A stretch of 64,000 nucleotides of DNA from CAWCBH01 sp963793785 (lineage in GTDB: Bacteria > Actinomycetota > Thermoleophilia > Solirubrobacterales > 70-9). Below are positions 26,414 through 33,856 of the stretch, piece by piece (within the stretch, counting starts at the first letter, position 1; the number at the start of each line of letters is the position of its first letter). The stretch covers positions 806,001-870,000 of the forward strand of contig CAWCBH010000003.1 of assembly GCA_963793785.1 (NCBI GenBank). The letters are read 5' to 3'. The notes beneath the pieces were generated by a model. It saw only the letters and a program-made list of their open reading frames with translations, was not told the origin of the DNA and made no database searches. The position numbers and the translations under genes were made by a program.

Positions 26414-26419
26414 TACCCT
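26414..26419 (+). promoter_or_regulatory. -10 box for proA
   Basis: TACCCT, 7 nt before GTG 26427. proA may thus have its own promoter besides read-through from proB. Confidence 0.5.
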
Positions 26420-26426
26420 TTCAGGG

Positions 26427-27692
26427 GTGGCCACGACTACTACAAGCGTCGCCGATCGGGCCGCAGCGGCCAGGCTCGCCTCCCGAGAGCTGGCCGGCGC
26501 CGAGACCGAACAGCGCAACGAGGCCCTCGCTGCGGCCGTCCGGCTGCTCGACGAGCGCCGGGCCCTCGTGCTCGAGGCCAACGCCGGCGATCTGGCCGAC
26601 GAACGGGCCCGCTCGCTGAGCCCCTCCCTGCGGGATCGCCTCACGCTCAGCGACAAGCGCGTCGACGAGATGGCCGCCGGGGTGCGGGAGATCGCCGCGC
26701 TTCCCGATCCGGTTGGAGAGGAGATCGAACGGCGCACGCTGGCCAGCGGCCTCGACATGCAGAAGGTCCGGGTTCCGCTCGGTGTCGTCGCCGTCGTCTA
26801 CGAGGCGCGGCCGAACGTGACCGTCGATTGCGCGGCGCTGACGATCAAGAGCGCCAACGCGATCGTGCTGCGCGGCTCCAGCTACGCCGAGCGCTCCAAC
26901 GGAGCCCTCGCGGCGGTGATGCGGGAGGCGCTTGTGGCGGCGGGCCTGCCGGAGGACGCGGTCTCGGTGCTGGCCGGCGGCGACCGCGACGAGCTGCGCG
27001 AGCTGGCGACCCAGAGCGAGCTGATCGACCTCCTGATCCCGCGCGGCGGCGAGGGCCTGAAGGCGGCGCTGAAGGAGGTCGCGACGGTGCCGGTGATGTA
27101 CGCGGCGTCTGGGAACTGCCATGTCTACGTTCACGCCGATGCCGACCTCGAGATGGCGCGCCGGATCGCCGTCAACGCGAAGGTGCAGCGACCGGGGGTC
27201 TGCAACGCGGCCGAGACCCTTCTCGTGCACTCCGACGTCGCCGGCGCTTTCCTTCCCGCCGCGCTCGGTGACCTCGCCGCCGCCGGGGTGGAGCTGCGGG
27301 GCGACGACAGGGCTCGGTCGGCTGCCGACGGGGTGCCGCTGACGCCGGCCAGCGCGGAGGACTGGGACACCGAGTACCTGGACATGAAGCTGGCCGTCGG
27401 GGTCGTCGATTCGCTCGAGCAGGCAATCGATCACGTCAACAGGCACGGCACCGGGCATTCGGAGGCGATCGTCACCTCGTCGTCGCAGGCGGCGGAGTCG
27501 TTCACCACCGCCGTCGATGCGGCGGCGGTCTACGTGAACGCGTCGACGCGCTTCACGGACGGCTTCGAGTACGGGATGGGTGCCGAGATCGGCAACTCGA
27601 CTCAAAAGCTGCACGCCCGCGGCCCGATCGGCCTGCGCGAATTGACCACCTTCAAGTACGTCCTCCGCGGCAGCGGCCAGGTGCGTGATTAG
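26427..27692 (+). CDS. proA: Glutamate-5-semialdehyde dehydrogenase (gamma-glutamyl phosphate reductase)
   Basis: 421 residues, aldehyde-dehydrogenase fold. Signatures are VPLGVVAVVYEARPNVTVD, IVLRGSSYAERSN and the catalytic-Cys region KVQRPGVCNAAETLL. The end FTDGFEYGMGAEIGNSTQKL is the ProA signature. It reduces gamma-glutamyl phosphate with NADPH in proline synthesis. Start GTG 26427 is placed by the box just upstream. The stop overlaps the nadD start by 8 nt. Confidence 0.96.
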   Translation: MATTTTSVADRAAAARLASRELAGAETEQRNEALAAAVRLLDERRALVLEANAGDLADERARSLSPSLRDRLTLSDKRVDEMAAGVREIAALPDPVGEEIERRTLASGLDMQKVRVPLGVVAVVYEARPNVTVDCAALTIKSANAIVLRGSSYAERSNGALAAVMREALVAAGLPEDAVSVLAGGDRDELRELATQSELIDLLIPRGGEGLKAALKEVATVPVMYAASGNCHVYVHADADLEMARRIAVNAKVQRPGVCNAAETLLVHSDVAGAFLPAALGDLAAAGVELRGDDRARSAADGVPLTPASAEDWDTEYLDMKLAVGVVDSLEQAIDHVNRHGTGHSEAIVTSSSQAAESFTTAVDAAAVYVNASTRFTDGFEYGMGAEIGNSTQKLHARGPIGLRELTTFKYVLRGSGQVRD

Positions 27693-28299
27693 CCCCGAAG
27701 GCGCCGGCGTCGGCGTTCTCGGCTCGGCTTTCAATCCTCCTCACCTCGGACACCTCGCCCTGGCCCAGGAGGCGCTCTGGCAGCTTGGCCTGTCGGAAGT
27801 GGTTTTCGTGCCGACCGGAGAGGCGCCCCACAAGCGGATTGCCGAAGATCCGGGGCGCGAGCTGCGCCTGGCGATGACCAGGCTGGCGGCCTCCGACGAC
27901 GCGCGCTTTTCGACCTCCACCCTCGAGGTGGACCGCGAGGGGCCGTCCTATACGTATGAGACCTTGGAGATGCTTGCCGAGGCCAAGGGCGATACCGAGC
28001 TGGTGTTCGTGATGGGGGCGGACGCCGCAATCGGCCTCGAGAGCTGGCGCAGCGCCGAACGGGTCGTCGCCCTGGCCCGCCTCGCGATCGCACGCCGGGC
28101 CGGAGTTGCCGATGCCGAAGTCGGCGCCGTGCTCCGCAGCCTCGGGGCCGAGGAGAGGGCGACCCTGCTGGAGATGCCGCAGTTCGGCGTTTCCTCGTCG
28201 TCGGTTCGCGAGCGAGCCGCGGCCGGCCGCCCACTGCGGTACCTGGTCACCCAGCCGGTCGCCCGCTTCATCGAAGAGAAGGGAATCTACGCGCAGTGA
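27685..28299 (+). CDS. nadD: Nicotinate-nucleotide adenylyltransferase
   Basis: 204 residues. The nucleotidyltransferase motif reads GSAFNPPHLGHL (usual GGTFDPxHxGH) near residues 13-24. The second signature is VSSSSVRERAAAGRPLRYLV. It makes deamido-NAD from nicotinate mononucleotide and ATP. It overlaps proA upstream and rsfS downstream by a few bases, as part of the obgE-proBA-nadD-rsfS run. Confidence 0.93.
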   Translation: MISPEGAGVGVLGSAFNPPHLGHLALAQEALWQLGLSEVVFVPTGEAPHKRIAEDPGRELRLAMTRLAASDDARFSTSTLEVDREGPSYTYETLEMLAEAKGDTELVFVMGADAAIGLESWRSAERVVALARLAIARRAGVADAEVGAVLRSLGAEERATLLEMPQFGVSSSSVRERAAAGRPLRYLVTQPVARFIEEKGIYAQ

Positions 28300-28676
28300 G
28301 CGGGCTCGACTCGAGGCTGCTGGCGATCAAGCTGGCCGAGGTGGCCGACGCCAAGAAGGCAGAGGACGTGGTCGGCCTCGACATGCGCGAGCTCGTCTCC
28401 TACACCGACTACCTCGTCATCTGCACCGCTCGCAACGAGCGCCAGGCGACGGCAATCACCGACGAGGTGCGTTTGCGGCTGAAGCGCGACGACGGCCTGC
28501 TTCCCGGCCGGATTGAGGGGGAGGGGTCGGCGGGCTGGGTCGTCCTCGACTACTTGGACTGCGTCCTGCACGTGTTCACACCCGAGGCCCGGGAGCGCTT
28601 CCGGCTCGACGAGCTGTGGCACGAGGCCCCGCGCCTGGAGCCAGAGCTGCTGACGGCCGGCTCGAGCGGGCCCTGA
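28296..28676 (+). CDS. rsfS: Ribosomal silencing factor RsfS
   Basis: 126 residues, RsfS/Iojap/DUF143. Typical segments are DVVGLDMRELVSYTDYLVIC, RNERQATAITDEV and GWVVLDYLDCVLHVFTPEARE. It binds L14 on the 50S subunit and blocks subunit joining. GTG start overlaps the end of nadD. The following gap contains a LexA-like site. Confidence 0.95.
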   Translation: MSGLDSRLLAIKLAEVADAKKAEDVVGLDMRELVSYTDYLVICTARNERQATAITDEVRLRLKRDDGLLPGRIEGEGSAGWVVLDYLDCVLHVFTPEARERFRLDELWHEAPRLEPELLTAGSSGP

Positions 28677-28686
28677 CCGCCTGAAG

Positions 28687-28700
28687 CGAACACCTGTTCG
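28687..28700. promoter_or_regulatory. LexA/SOS-box-like palindrome
   Basis: CGAACACCTGTTCG matches the Gram-positive/actinobacterial LexA pattern CGAAC-N4-GTTCG on both half-sites. It lies about 42-55 bp upstream of the -10-like box of the coiled-coil gene that follows. Confidence 0.55.
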
Positions 28701-28741
28701 CGGATCCGCGGTGCGAGCGAAATACCGTCCGAGGGCGGCCC

Positions 28742-28747
28742 TACGGT
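28742..28747 (+). promoter_or_regulatory. -10 box for the coiled-coil gene
   Basis: TACGGT, 7 nt before ATG 28755. It indicates that ATG rather than the GTG three codons upstream. Confidence 0.4.
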
Positions 28748-28754
28748 GCCGCGC

Positions 28755-29483
28755 ATGGGTAGCTTCAAGAGGGCTCTCCTCGGCTACCGCCGCGCCGAAG
28801 TCGATGCGGCGCTGGCGCTGCGCGATGCGCGGATCGTCGTCCTGCAGCGAAAGCTGGCACGGATTCCTGAGCTGGAAGGCGAGCTTTCGACGCTGTCGGG
28901 GATGGTGATCGAGCGGGAGCGCGAGATCCGCGGCCTCAACGACGAGCTGCGAGAAGCCAGGGACCGCCACGACCGCAGCATCGCCTCACTGGAGTCGGTC
29001 TCGGCCCGGCTGGAGGAGATTCAGGCCCAGGCGCGGGGTCAGGCGACCCGGATCCGCATGAAGGCGCTGCAGGAGGCGGTCGACGTCAGCCGTCGAGTCC
29101 AGGAGCTGAACGGCCGCATCGACGAAGAGCAGACGCCGGCCGCCGCGGCGGCGAGCTCGAACGGGAGCGTCGGCGAGATCGAGCCGGCAGAGCTCTTCGA
29201 AGGCCTGGTCAGGGTCGAGATCGGCCCGCTGGGCGACTTCGCGGAGCTGGTCGGCTTCGAGGACGCGGCCGGCCAGATCGACGCCACGACGGAGATCTCC
29301 GTGGAGCGGTTCTCGGAGGGCCGGGCGACGATTGCGATGCATCTCGACGAACCGGTGGACCTGCTGCGCGAGCTGGAGCAACGCTCGCCGCTCGAGTTCC
29401 GGGTCCGCCGCACCGGGGGCGACCACGTCGTCCTCGACGTCGACGAAGAGCAGCAGCAGGGCCCCGAGCAGCGCGCCGCCTGA
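28755..29483 (+). CDS. DivIVA-like coiled-coil protein
   Basis: 242 residues. The N-terminus GSFKRALLGYRRAEVDAALA resembles the lipid-binding start of DivIVA-type proteins (GYR-x-x-EVD). A long coiled coil follows (about 25-125, rich in Arg/Glu/Leu heptads), then an Ala-rich linker. The C-terminal alpha/beta domain (FEGLVRVEIGPLGDFAELV to HVVLDVDEEQQ) is one I do not recognise. Role unknown; a polar or septal scaffold is one possibility. The LexA-like box upstream suggests damage-inducible expression, which would fit a division-control role. That is inference. Confidence 0.6.
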   Translation: MGSFKRALLGYRRAEVDAALALRDARIVVLQRKLARIPELEGELSTLSGMVIEREREIRGLNDELREARDRHDRSIASLESVSARLEEIQAQARGQATRIRMKALQEAVDVSRRVQELNGRIDEEQTPAAAAASSNGSVGEIEPAELFEGLVRVEIGPLGDFAELVGFEDAAGQIDATTEISVERFSEGRATIAMHLDEPVDLLRELEQRSPLEFRVRRTGGDHVVLDVDEEQQQGPEQRAA

Positions 29484-29537
29484 GCGCGTCGTCCGGGCCA
29501 GCGAGGCCTCGTTGCGCCAAGCACCTCGGCCGATCAA

Positions 29538-29611
29538 TGGAGCTGACGGGACTCGAACCACATGACCTACGCGCTGCCAGCGCGTCGCTCTTCCAGCTGA
29601 GCTACAGCCCC
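29538..29611 (-). tRNA. tRNA-Ala (anticodon GGC), T-stem with a bulged base
   Basis: Cloverleaf on the minus strand. Acceptor GGGGCTG pairs with CAGCTCC (one G-U). The D-arm is GCTC/GAGC. The anticodon stem ACGCG/CGCGT carries loop CTGGCAG with anticodon GGC. The T-loop is TTCGAGT. The 5' T-strand ATGTGG has six bases against CCCGT: it pairs only if one U bulges (A-U, U-G, G-C, bulge, G-C, G-C). CCA is not encoded. Total 74 nt. Confidence 0.85.
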
Positions 29612-29706
29612 TAGCTCGTGCCGGCGGCGAAGTTTACCGCCGCGCGCCGTCGATTCCCGCATGGTCCGGCGGCGCTCCGAGGGTTGAACGAAGGACGGGT
29701 GAGCTC

Positions 29707-29871
29707 ATGACGATGGACATCTTCGGATTTGGGATCTAGCCGGAGATCGAGGTCCCCGACGACGATGCCGCATTCGACGTCACCGAGCTCAGCAAGGACG
29801 CGCTCGAGGCGACGCTCGAGCAATCCGCGCGACCTCACTCCGGTGGCGCGCTGAGGTACTGCCAGCCGTAA
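29707..29871 (+). pseudogene. Short ORF interrupted by an in-frame TAG
   Basis: ATG 29707 opens MTMDIFGFGI, then TAG at 29737-29739. The same frame continues with a clean acidic sequence, PEIEVPDDDAAFDVTELSKD and ALEATLEQ, to TAA 29869-29871, overlapping the 3' end of the AGE gene on the other strand. The continuation looks protein-like rather than random. It is either a recently broken small gene, a sequencing error at the TAG, or stop read-through. No family recognised. Confidence 0.4.
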
Positions 29872-31181
29872 AAGCCCGCCCGGGCAGAGTGGTAGGGCCC
29901 CTTCCAGGTGCCGCCCTTCCGCGAGTCCCGAACCTGGCCATCCGGCTCGCAGGAGGTGTACCACTCGCCGCCCTCGTCGATGAAGTGCTCGACGCAGAAG
30001 CCGGTGAGGCGGTCGAGTAGAGCCCGGTAGCGCTCCGCGCCGGTCAGCGAGCCGAGCGCCGCCAGGGCGACGATCCCCTCGCACTGGGTCCACCACAGCT
30101 TCTCCTCGGAAGCGGGCCGGCCGCCTCGGTAGAGATAGGTCAGGAAGCCTCCGTGACGCCGATCCCACGCATTCTGCTCGCAGAAGTCGGCAAGCCTCCG
30201 GGCGTGGGCGAGGAGATCCTCCCGTCCGATGATCTGTGAGGCCTCGGCCAGGGTCGCGGCCGACTTCAGGCTCTGGCCGATGTCGATCACGTCGCTGGTC
30301 GGCGCCGGGCTGTAGGTCCAGTCCCTCCGAAAGGTTGCGCCGATGCGAGGTGGCGAGCCGATGCTCAGCCTCCGCGCCAACAGGTCGCCGAGCTCGCTCA
30401 GCCGCCGCTCGTACCCGGAGTCGGGAGCCGACACCGAGGCCGCAGCCAAGGCCACGGTGATGTCGTTGTGGACGGACGCCGACTTTCGCTCCGACTGGAG
30501 GGTCCAGTCGCGCCGGCAGCGGTTGAGATAGCCGCCGTGGTTGCAGTCCCAGGCCCGCTCGTCGAGGAGCCGCAGGGTCTCGGCGGCGCGATCGAGGCTC
30601 TCCGCCTCCCCGCCGGCGCGGTGGTGCGCGAGCAGGCCGGTCACCGCGTAAGCCTGGCTGACGATCGGCTTGTCGAGCTCGCGCGGCGTCCCGTCGCGGT
30701 CGACGCTCTCAAGCCATCCTCCGAACCGCGGATCCCAGAGGTGCTCGCGGAGGAAGCGAGCACCGTGGTCGGCGTGTTCGAGGTGCTCGGGCCGGGGATC
30801 GAGCAGATAGGCGAGCGAGAAGGCGTAGACGATCCTGGCCTGCATCGCCGAGGTCTTGAAGCCGGCGGAAAGCAACCGCCCTTGGCGGTCGAGATGGGTG
30901 AGAAACCCGCCCTGCTCGCGATCGACCGAGAATCGTGCCCAGAACGGAATCACGTTCCCGAGCAGATGATCCCGGTAGAAGCCTGCGTCGTAGCGGCGAG
31001 GAGATGGCCGGCCTGGATGCCGATCAGCCTGCCCACGCAGCCGCAGCCGCCTGGGCCCCTTGACGAGGGCCTGCCCATCCCAGACGCGCAGGCGCAGCCG
31101 GTCGGCGGTGGGGCTGGTGCCGGTCGGCTCGCAGCGGCGGACCGCCCAGCGCCCCAGTGCCCGTCGCCATGCCCGGATCAC
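29835..31181 (-). CDS. AGE-family epimerase/isomerase (N-acylglucosamine 2-epimerase-like)
   Basis: 448 residues. An (alpha/alpha)6-barrel runs from about residue 64 (RRYDAGFYRDHLLGNVIPFW). Family-typical segments are GFKTSAMQARIVYAFSLAYL, SEEKLWWTQCEGIVALAALG and RKGGTWKGPYHSARAGFYGW, with His and Arg/Glu residues in the expected active-site positions. Members interconvert sugars such as mannose/fructose, cellobiose or N-acetyl-glucosamine/mannosamine; the substrate cannot be assigned. The first 60 residues are basic and unlike the family, but a TATCGT box lies 9 nt before GTG 31181, supporting the long form. Confidence 0.85.
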   Translation of the reverse strand: MIRAWRRALGRWAVRRCEPTGTSPTADRLRLRVWDGQALVKGPRRLRLRGQADRHPGRPSPRRYDAGFYRDHLLGNVIPFWARFSVDREQGGFLTHLDRQGRLLSAGFKTSAMQARIVYAFSLAYLLDPRPEHLEHADHGARFLREHLWDPRFGGWLESVDRDGTPRELDKPIVSQAYAVTGLLAHHRAGGEAESLDRAAETLRLLDERAWDCNHGGYLNRCRRDWTLQSERKSASVHNDITVALAAASVSAPDSGYERRLSELGDLLARRLSIGSPPRIGATFRRDWTYSPAPTSDVIDIGQSLKSAATLAEASQIIGREDLLAHARRLADFCEQNAWDRRHGGFLTYLYRGGRPASEEKLWWTQCEGIVALAALGSLTGAERYRALLDRLTGFCVEHFIDEGGEWYTSCEPDGQVRDSRKGGTWKGPYHSARAGFYGWQYLSAPPE

Positions 31182-31190
31182 GCCGCCGCC

Positions 31191-31196
31191 ACGATA
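31191..31196 (-). promoter_or_regulatory. -10-like box for the AGE gene
   Basis: TATCGT on the minus strand, 9 nt before GTG 31181. Confidence 0.35.
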
Positions 31197-31218
31197 CCTG
31201 CCCCCGGCGGGCCCCAGC

Positions 31219-31224
31219 TAGGCT
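31219..31224 (+). promoter_or_regulatory. -10 box for the LURP-one-like gene
   Basis: TAGGCT, 7 nt before an ATC codon at 31232 that is in frame with the protein. No ATG/GTG/TTG sits at this distance. Confidence 0.4.
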
Positions 31225-31231
31225 GGGCCGC

Positions 31232-31852
31232 ATCGAGCCCGTCGACCCCAGCCGGCACGATCGCTTCTTCCTCAGCCAGCGGTTCCGGCCAATGGTGAAC
31301 CAGTACGAGGTCTCGACGCTCGGCAGCGACGGGAAGTCGGCCGGCGAGCCGGTCTGCTTCGTCGAGCAGAAGCGGATGAAGCTGAAGGAGGACCTGCGCG
31401 CCTTCAGCGACGACACCAAGTCCACCGAGGTGTTTCGGATCAAGGCTCAGCAGGCCTGGGATCCGCGGGCCCGCTACGACGTCACAGATCCGGGGGGCGG
31501 GAAGGTCGGGCAGCTGCAGAAGGTGTTCGGAAAGTCGCTGCTGCGCTCGACCTGGCGCATCTACGACGCCGAGGGCGAGGAGGTCGCCTGGGCGCGGGAG
31601 CGCAACCTGTTCGTGGCGCTGTTTCGCCGCCTGATCGGGCTGGTCCCTTTCATCGGCGAGTTCCTCGAGCTGTTGCCGATTCCCTACCACTTCGACTATT
31701 TCTTCGGCGAGCAGCGGATCGGCGGCATCGAGCGCATTCTCGGCGTCCGCGATCGCTACCGGCTCGACGTCTCCGGAGATTCTGAGCACAGCCTGGACCG
31801 GCGGGTCGCCCTGGCGCTGGCAGTCGGACTGGACGCGCTGCAGGCGCGCTAG
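31232..31852 (+). CDS. LURP-one/tubby-like protein
   Basis: About 206 residues if counted from 31232. The beta-rich body (RFFLSQRFRPMVNQYEVSTL, CFVEQKRMKLKEDLRAF, VGQLQKVFGKSLLRSTWRIY, IPYHFDYFFGEQRIGGIERI) resembles LURP-one-related/Scramblase-type folds found in actinobacteria. Function unknown, possibly phospholipid binding. The start is uncertain. ATG 31292 would delete the conserved DRFFLSQRFR segment; GTG 31157 would put the start inside the divergent AGE gene. The TAGGCT box points to an ATC at 31232, an unusual start. Confidence 0.65.
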   Translation: MEPVDPSRHDRFFLSQRFRPMVNQYEVSTLGSDGKSAGEPVCFVEQKRMKLKEDLRAFSDDTKSTEVFRIKAQQAWDPRARYDVTDPGGGKVGQLQKVFGKSLLRSTWRIYDAEGEEVAWARERNLFVALFRRLIGLVPFIGEFLELLPIPYHFDYFFGEQRIGGIERILGVRDRYRLDVSGDSEHSLDRRVALALAVGLDALQAR

Positions 31853-31890
31853 CCCTCAACCGCCCCTGCGGCGGTGCCGATGAGTCCTCG

Positions 31891-32595
31891 ATGAGCGCGA
31901 ACGAGTACGTCCTCGTGCAGGGACTTCAGGCGACCCGTTCGACCTTCGAGCGCTGGAACAGCCGCCCGGCGACGGTGCTGAGAGGCTGGGCGGCTCTGAG
32001 CGCGGCGATTGCACTGGGGCTGCTGGCCGCCGTCTGGGCAGTCTCGGCGTTGATCACCCCTGACCTGACCCCCTATTACATCCCCGGCCTCGAGGGGGAG
32101 GCCGGGATCGACAACGTGGTCGGCGTCCTGTTTCGCAATTCCCTCGTCCTGGCGCTGCACGCGACGGCCTGTGTCGCCGGCTTCATCGCCGGCGCCTCGA
32201 TGCCGATCGCGGCTGCCCAGCGCAGCGGCCTATCGCGATGGGTGCACGTCAAGGCCGGACAGCTGGCGATCCTCTTCGTCGGCGCCGTGACCCTGTTCTC
32301 GCTGACCACCCAGGCGCTCGCGCTCGGCTTCCAGGGAGCGACGATCTCGGCCCAGCTCGGTCTGGCGCCCTGGCAGTTGATCCTCAGCGTCGTCCCGCAT
32401 GCGTTTCCCGAGCTGGTGGCCCTGTTCCTGCCGCTGGCAGCCTGGCTCGTCGCCAGTCGCCGCGACGAGTGGGATCAACTCCTCGCCGCCACCATGGTCA
32501 CGGTCGCAGTCGCGATCCCGATCCTCGTCGTCTCAGCGCTGGTCGAGGTCTACGTCTGGCCCGAGATCGTTCGCGCGATCTCACCGCTGGCCTGA
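31891..32595 (+). CDS. SpoIIM-like (stage II sporulation protein M/DUF95) membrane protein
   Basis: 234 residues with about five membrane helices (VLRGWAALSAAIALGLLAAV, LVLALHATACVAGFIAGAS, LAILFVGAVTLFSLTTQALA, SVVPHAFPELVALFLPLAAW, ATMVTVAVAIPILVVSALVE). The PHAFPELVALFL segment and the EVYVWPEIVRAISP ending match the H-x-x-x-E-L pattern of the SpoIIM family. The family is widespread in non-sporulating actinobacteria too, so sporulation is not implied. Function unknown. Confidence 0.65.
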   Translation: MSANEYVLVQGLQATRSTFERWNSRPATVLRGWAALSAAIALGLLAAVWAVSALITPDLTPYYIPGLEGEAGIDNVVGVLFRNSLVLALHATACVAGFIAGASMPIAAAQRSGLSRWVHVKAGQLAILFVGAVTLFSLTTQALALGFQGATISAQLGLAPWQLILSVVPHAFPELVALFLPLAAWLVASRRDEWDQLLAATMVTVAVAIPILVVSALVEVYVWPEIVRAISPLA

Positions 32596-32608
32596 GATCT
32601 GCCCGGCG

Positions 32609-32614
32609 TACACT
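32609..32614 (+). promoter_or_regulatory. -10 box for the DUF3052-like gene
   Basis: TACACT, 6 nt before ATG 32621. Confidence 0.5.
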
Positions 32615-32620
32615 CGCGCG

Positions 32621-33424
32621 ATGGCGGCGGAGGGCTACATCCGCCTCGTGCACTGGTCCGCGGACGAGGTCGCGGTGCGCATCGACCGTCTGCAGTCGCT
32701 GGGCTACGACGTCGACGGCGAGGTGCCCGGCACGTCGATCGGGGTCCGAGGGCTGACTGCGGACCCGCCGATCGCCTTCGTGATCGATCTGGGAAGGCTG
32801 CCCTCGCACGGGCGCGAGGTCGCTCGGGCCGTTCGCCAGTCGAAGGGGCTGCGCACGATCCCCCTCGTCTTCGTCGATGGCAGGGCCGAGAAGGCGGCAG
32901 CGGCGGAGGACGAGTTCCCCGACGCCGTCTTCACTTCGTGGTCGGAGCTCGGACCGGCACTGGAGGAGACGATCGCGCACCCACCGGTCGACCCGGTGGT
33001 GCCCGAATCCGCCTCCGGCGCTTACTCGGGGACGCCGCTGCCGAAGAAGCTCGGCCTGCGGCCCGGCGCCACGGTCGTGCTGCTCGACGCGCCTCCGGGG
33101 GCCGAGCAGCTGCTCGAGCCGCTCCCCGAGGGGGCCTCGGTTCGACGCGGAAACCGGGGTCGGCGCGACATGACGATCTGGTTCGCGACGTCGCCAAGCC
33201 GGCTGGAGAAGCGAATCGAGCCGGTGCGCCGGGCCGTGGGGGAGGGGATGCTCTGGATCGCCTGGCCCAAGGCCTCCTCGGCGATCCCCACCGAGCTGAC
33301 CCAGACCGAGGTCATGCGGGCCGGGCTCGCGGCGGGCCTGGTCGACAGCAAGGTCTGCGCGATCGACGACGACTGGTCCGGGCTGCGATTCACCAAGCGT
33401 CGGGGGAACCGCAAGGAGTCATAA
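32621..33424 (+). CDS. DUF3052-like protein with an extra N-terminal domain
   Basis: 267 residues. The C-terminal half (GTPLPKKLGLRPGATVVLLD, then MTIWFATSPSRLEKRIEPV, MLWIAWPKASSAIPTELTQT, VCAIDDDWSGLRFTKRR) fits DUF3052. The N-terminal 120 residues look like a compact alpha/beta, receiver-like fold (IAFVIDLGRLPSHGREVA, IPLVFVDGR) without an obvious phospho-acceptor signature. Biochemical role unknown. ATG 32621 is selected by the TACACT box. Confidence 0.7.
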   Translation: MAAEGYIRLVHWSADEVAVRIDRLQSLGYDVDGEVPGTSIGVRGLTADPPIAFVIDLGRLPSHGREVARAVRQSKGLRTIPLVFVDGRAEKAAAAEDEFPDAVFTSWSELGPALEETIAHPPVDPVVPESASGAYSGTPLPKKLGLRPGATVVLLDAPPGAEQLLEPLPEGASVRRGNRGRRDMTIWFATSPSRLEKRIEPVRRAVGEGMLWIAWPKASSAIPTELTQTEVMRAGLAAGLVDSKVCAIDDDWSGLRFTKRRGNRKES

Positions 33425-33432
33425 CTCCGGGT

Positions 33433-33465
33433 TGACATAAACTGTCAGTTGACACTTACGTAAGT
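33433..33465. promoter_or_regulatory. Operator/promoter region of the arsR-like operon
   Basis: TGACA/TGTCA inverted repeat (33433-33437 and 33443-33447) and a perfect 12-bp palindrome ACTTACGTAAGT (33454-33465) lie in an AT-rich patch. Two TTGACA sequences (33432, 33449) and TAAACT (33438) are present. The position 19-52 bp before the regulator start suggests autoregulation by the ArsR-type protein. Confidence 0.55.
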
Positions 33466-33484
33466 ATCTGCTTTCTTTTGGATC

Positions 33485-33856
33485 GTGGACGCAGTCACCC
33501 GGGCAATCGCCGAGCCCCGCCGCCGCCAGATCCTGACCCTGGTCAGGGATCGGGAGCTCGGCGCCGGCGAGATCGCCTCGCACTTCGACGTCACCAGGCC
33601 GGCGATCTCCCAGCATCTCTCGGTGTTGCGCGAGGCCGGGCTGCTCTCCGAGCGACGCGAAGGCACTCGCCGCCTCTACCGCGCCCGGCCGGAGGGCCTG
33701 GCGGACCTGCGTGAGTTCCTGGACGATTTCTGGACCAACCGTCTCGAGCGGCTGAAGCTGGCCGCCGAGCTCGAGCAACAGAGGAGGCCTAAACGTGGCA
33801 AGCCCCGAAACAGCAGCGGCCGTCGAGGTCGAGGTTCGCATCGACGCAAGCCCTGA
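33485..33856 (+). CDS. ArsR-family winged-helix regulator
   Basis: 123 residues. The winged helix spans about 1-85, with recognition helix VTRPAISQHLSVLREAGLLS and wing RREGTRRLYRARP. No metal-binding Cys pair is seen, as in the subgroup paired with SRPBCC proteins. It overlaps the next gene by 62 nt. A TAA in another frame at 33790-33792, right before the next start, hints that the last 25 residues (basic, unlike the family) come from a frame change. Confidence 0.88.
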   Translation: MDAVTRAIAEPRRRQILTLVRDRELGAGEIASHFDVTRPAISQHLSVLREAGLLSERREGTRRLYRARPEGLADLREFLDDFWTNRLERLKLAAELEQQRRPKRGKPRNSSGRRGRGSHRRKP

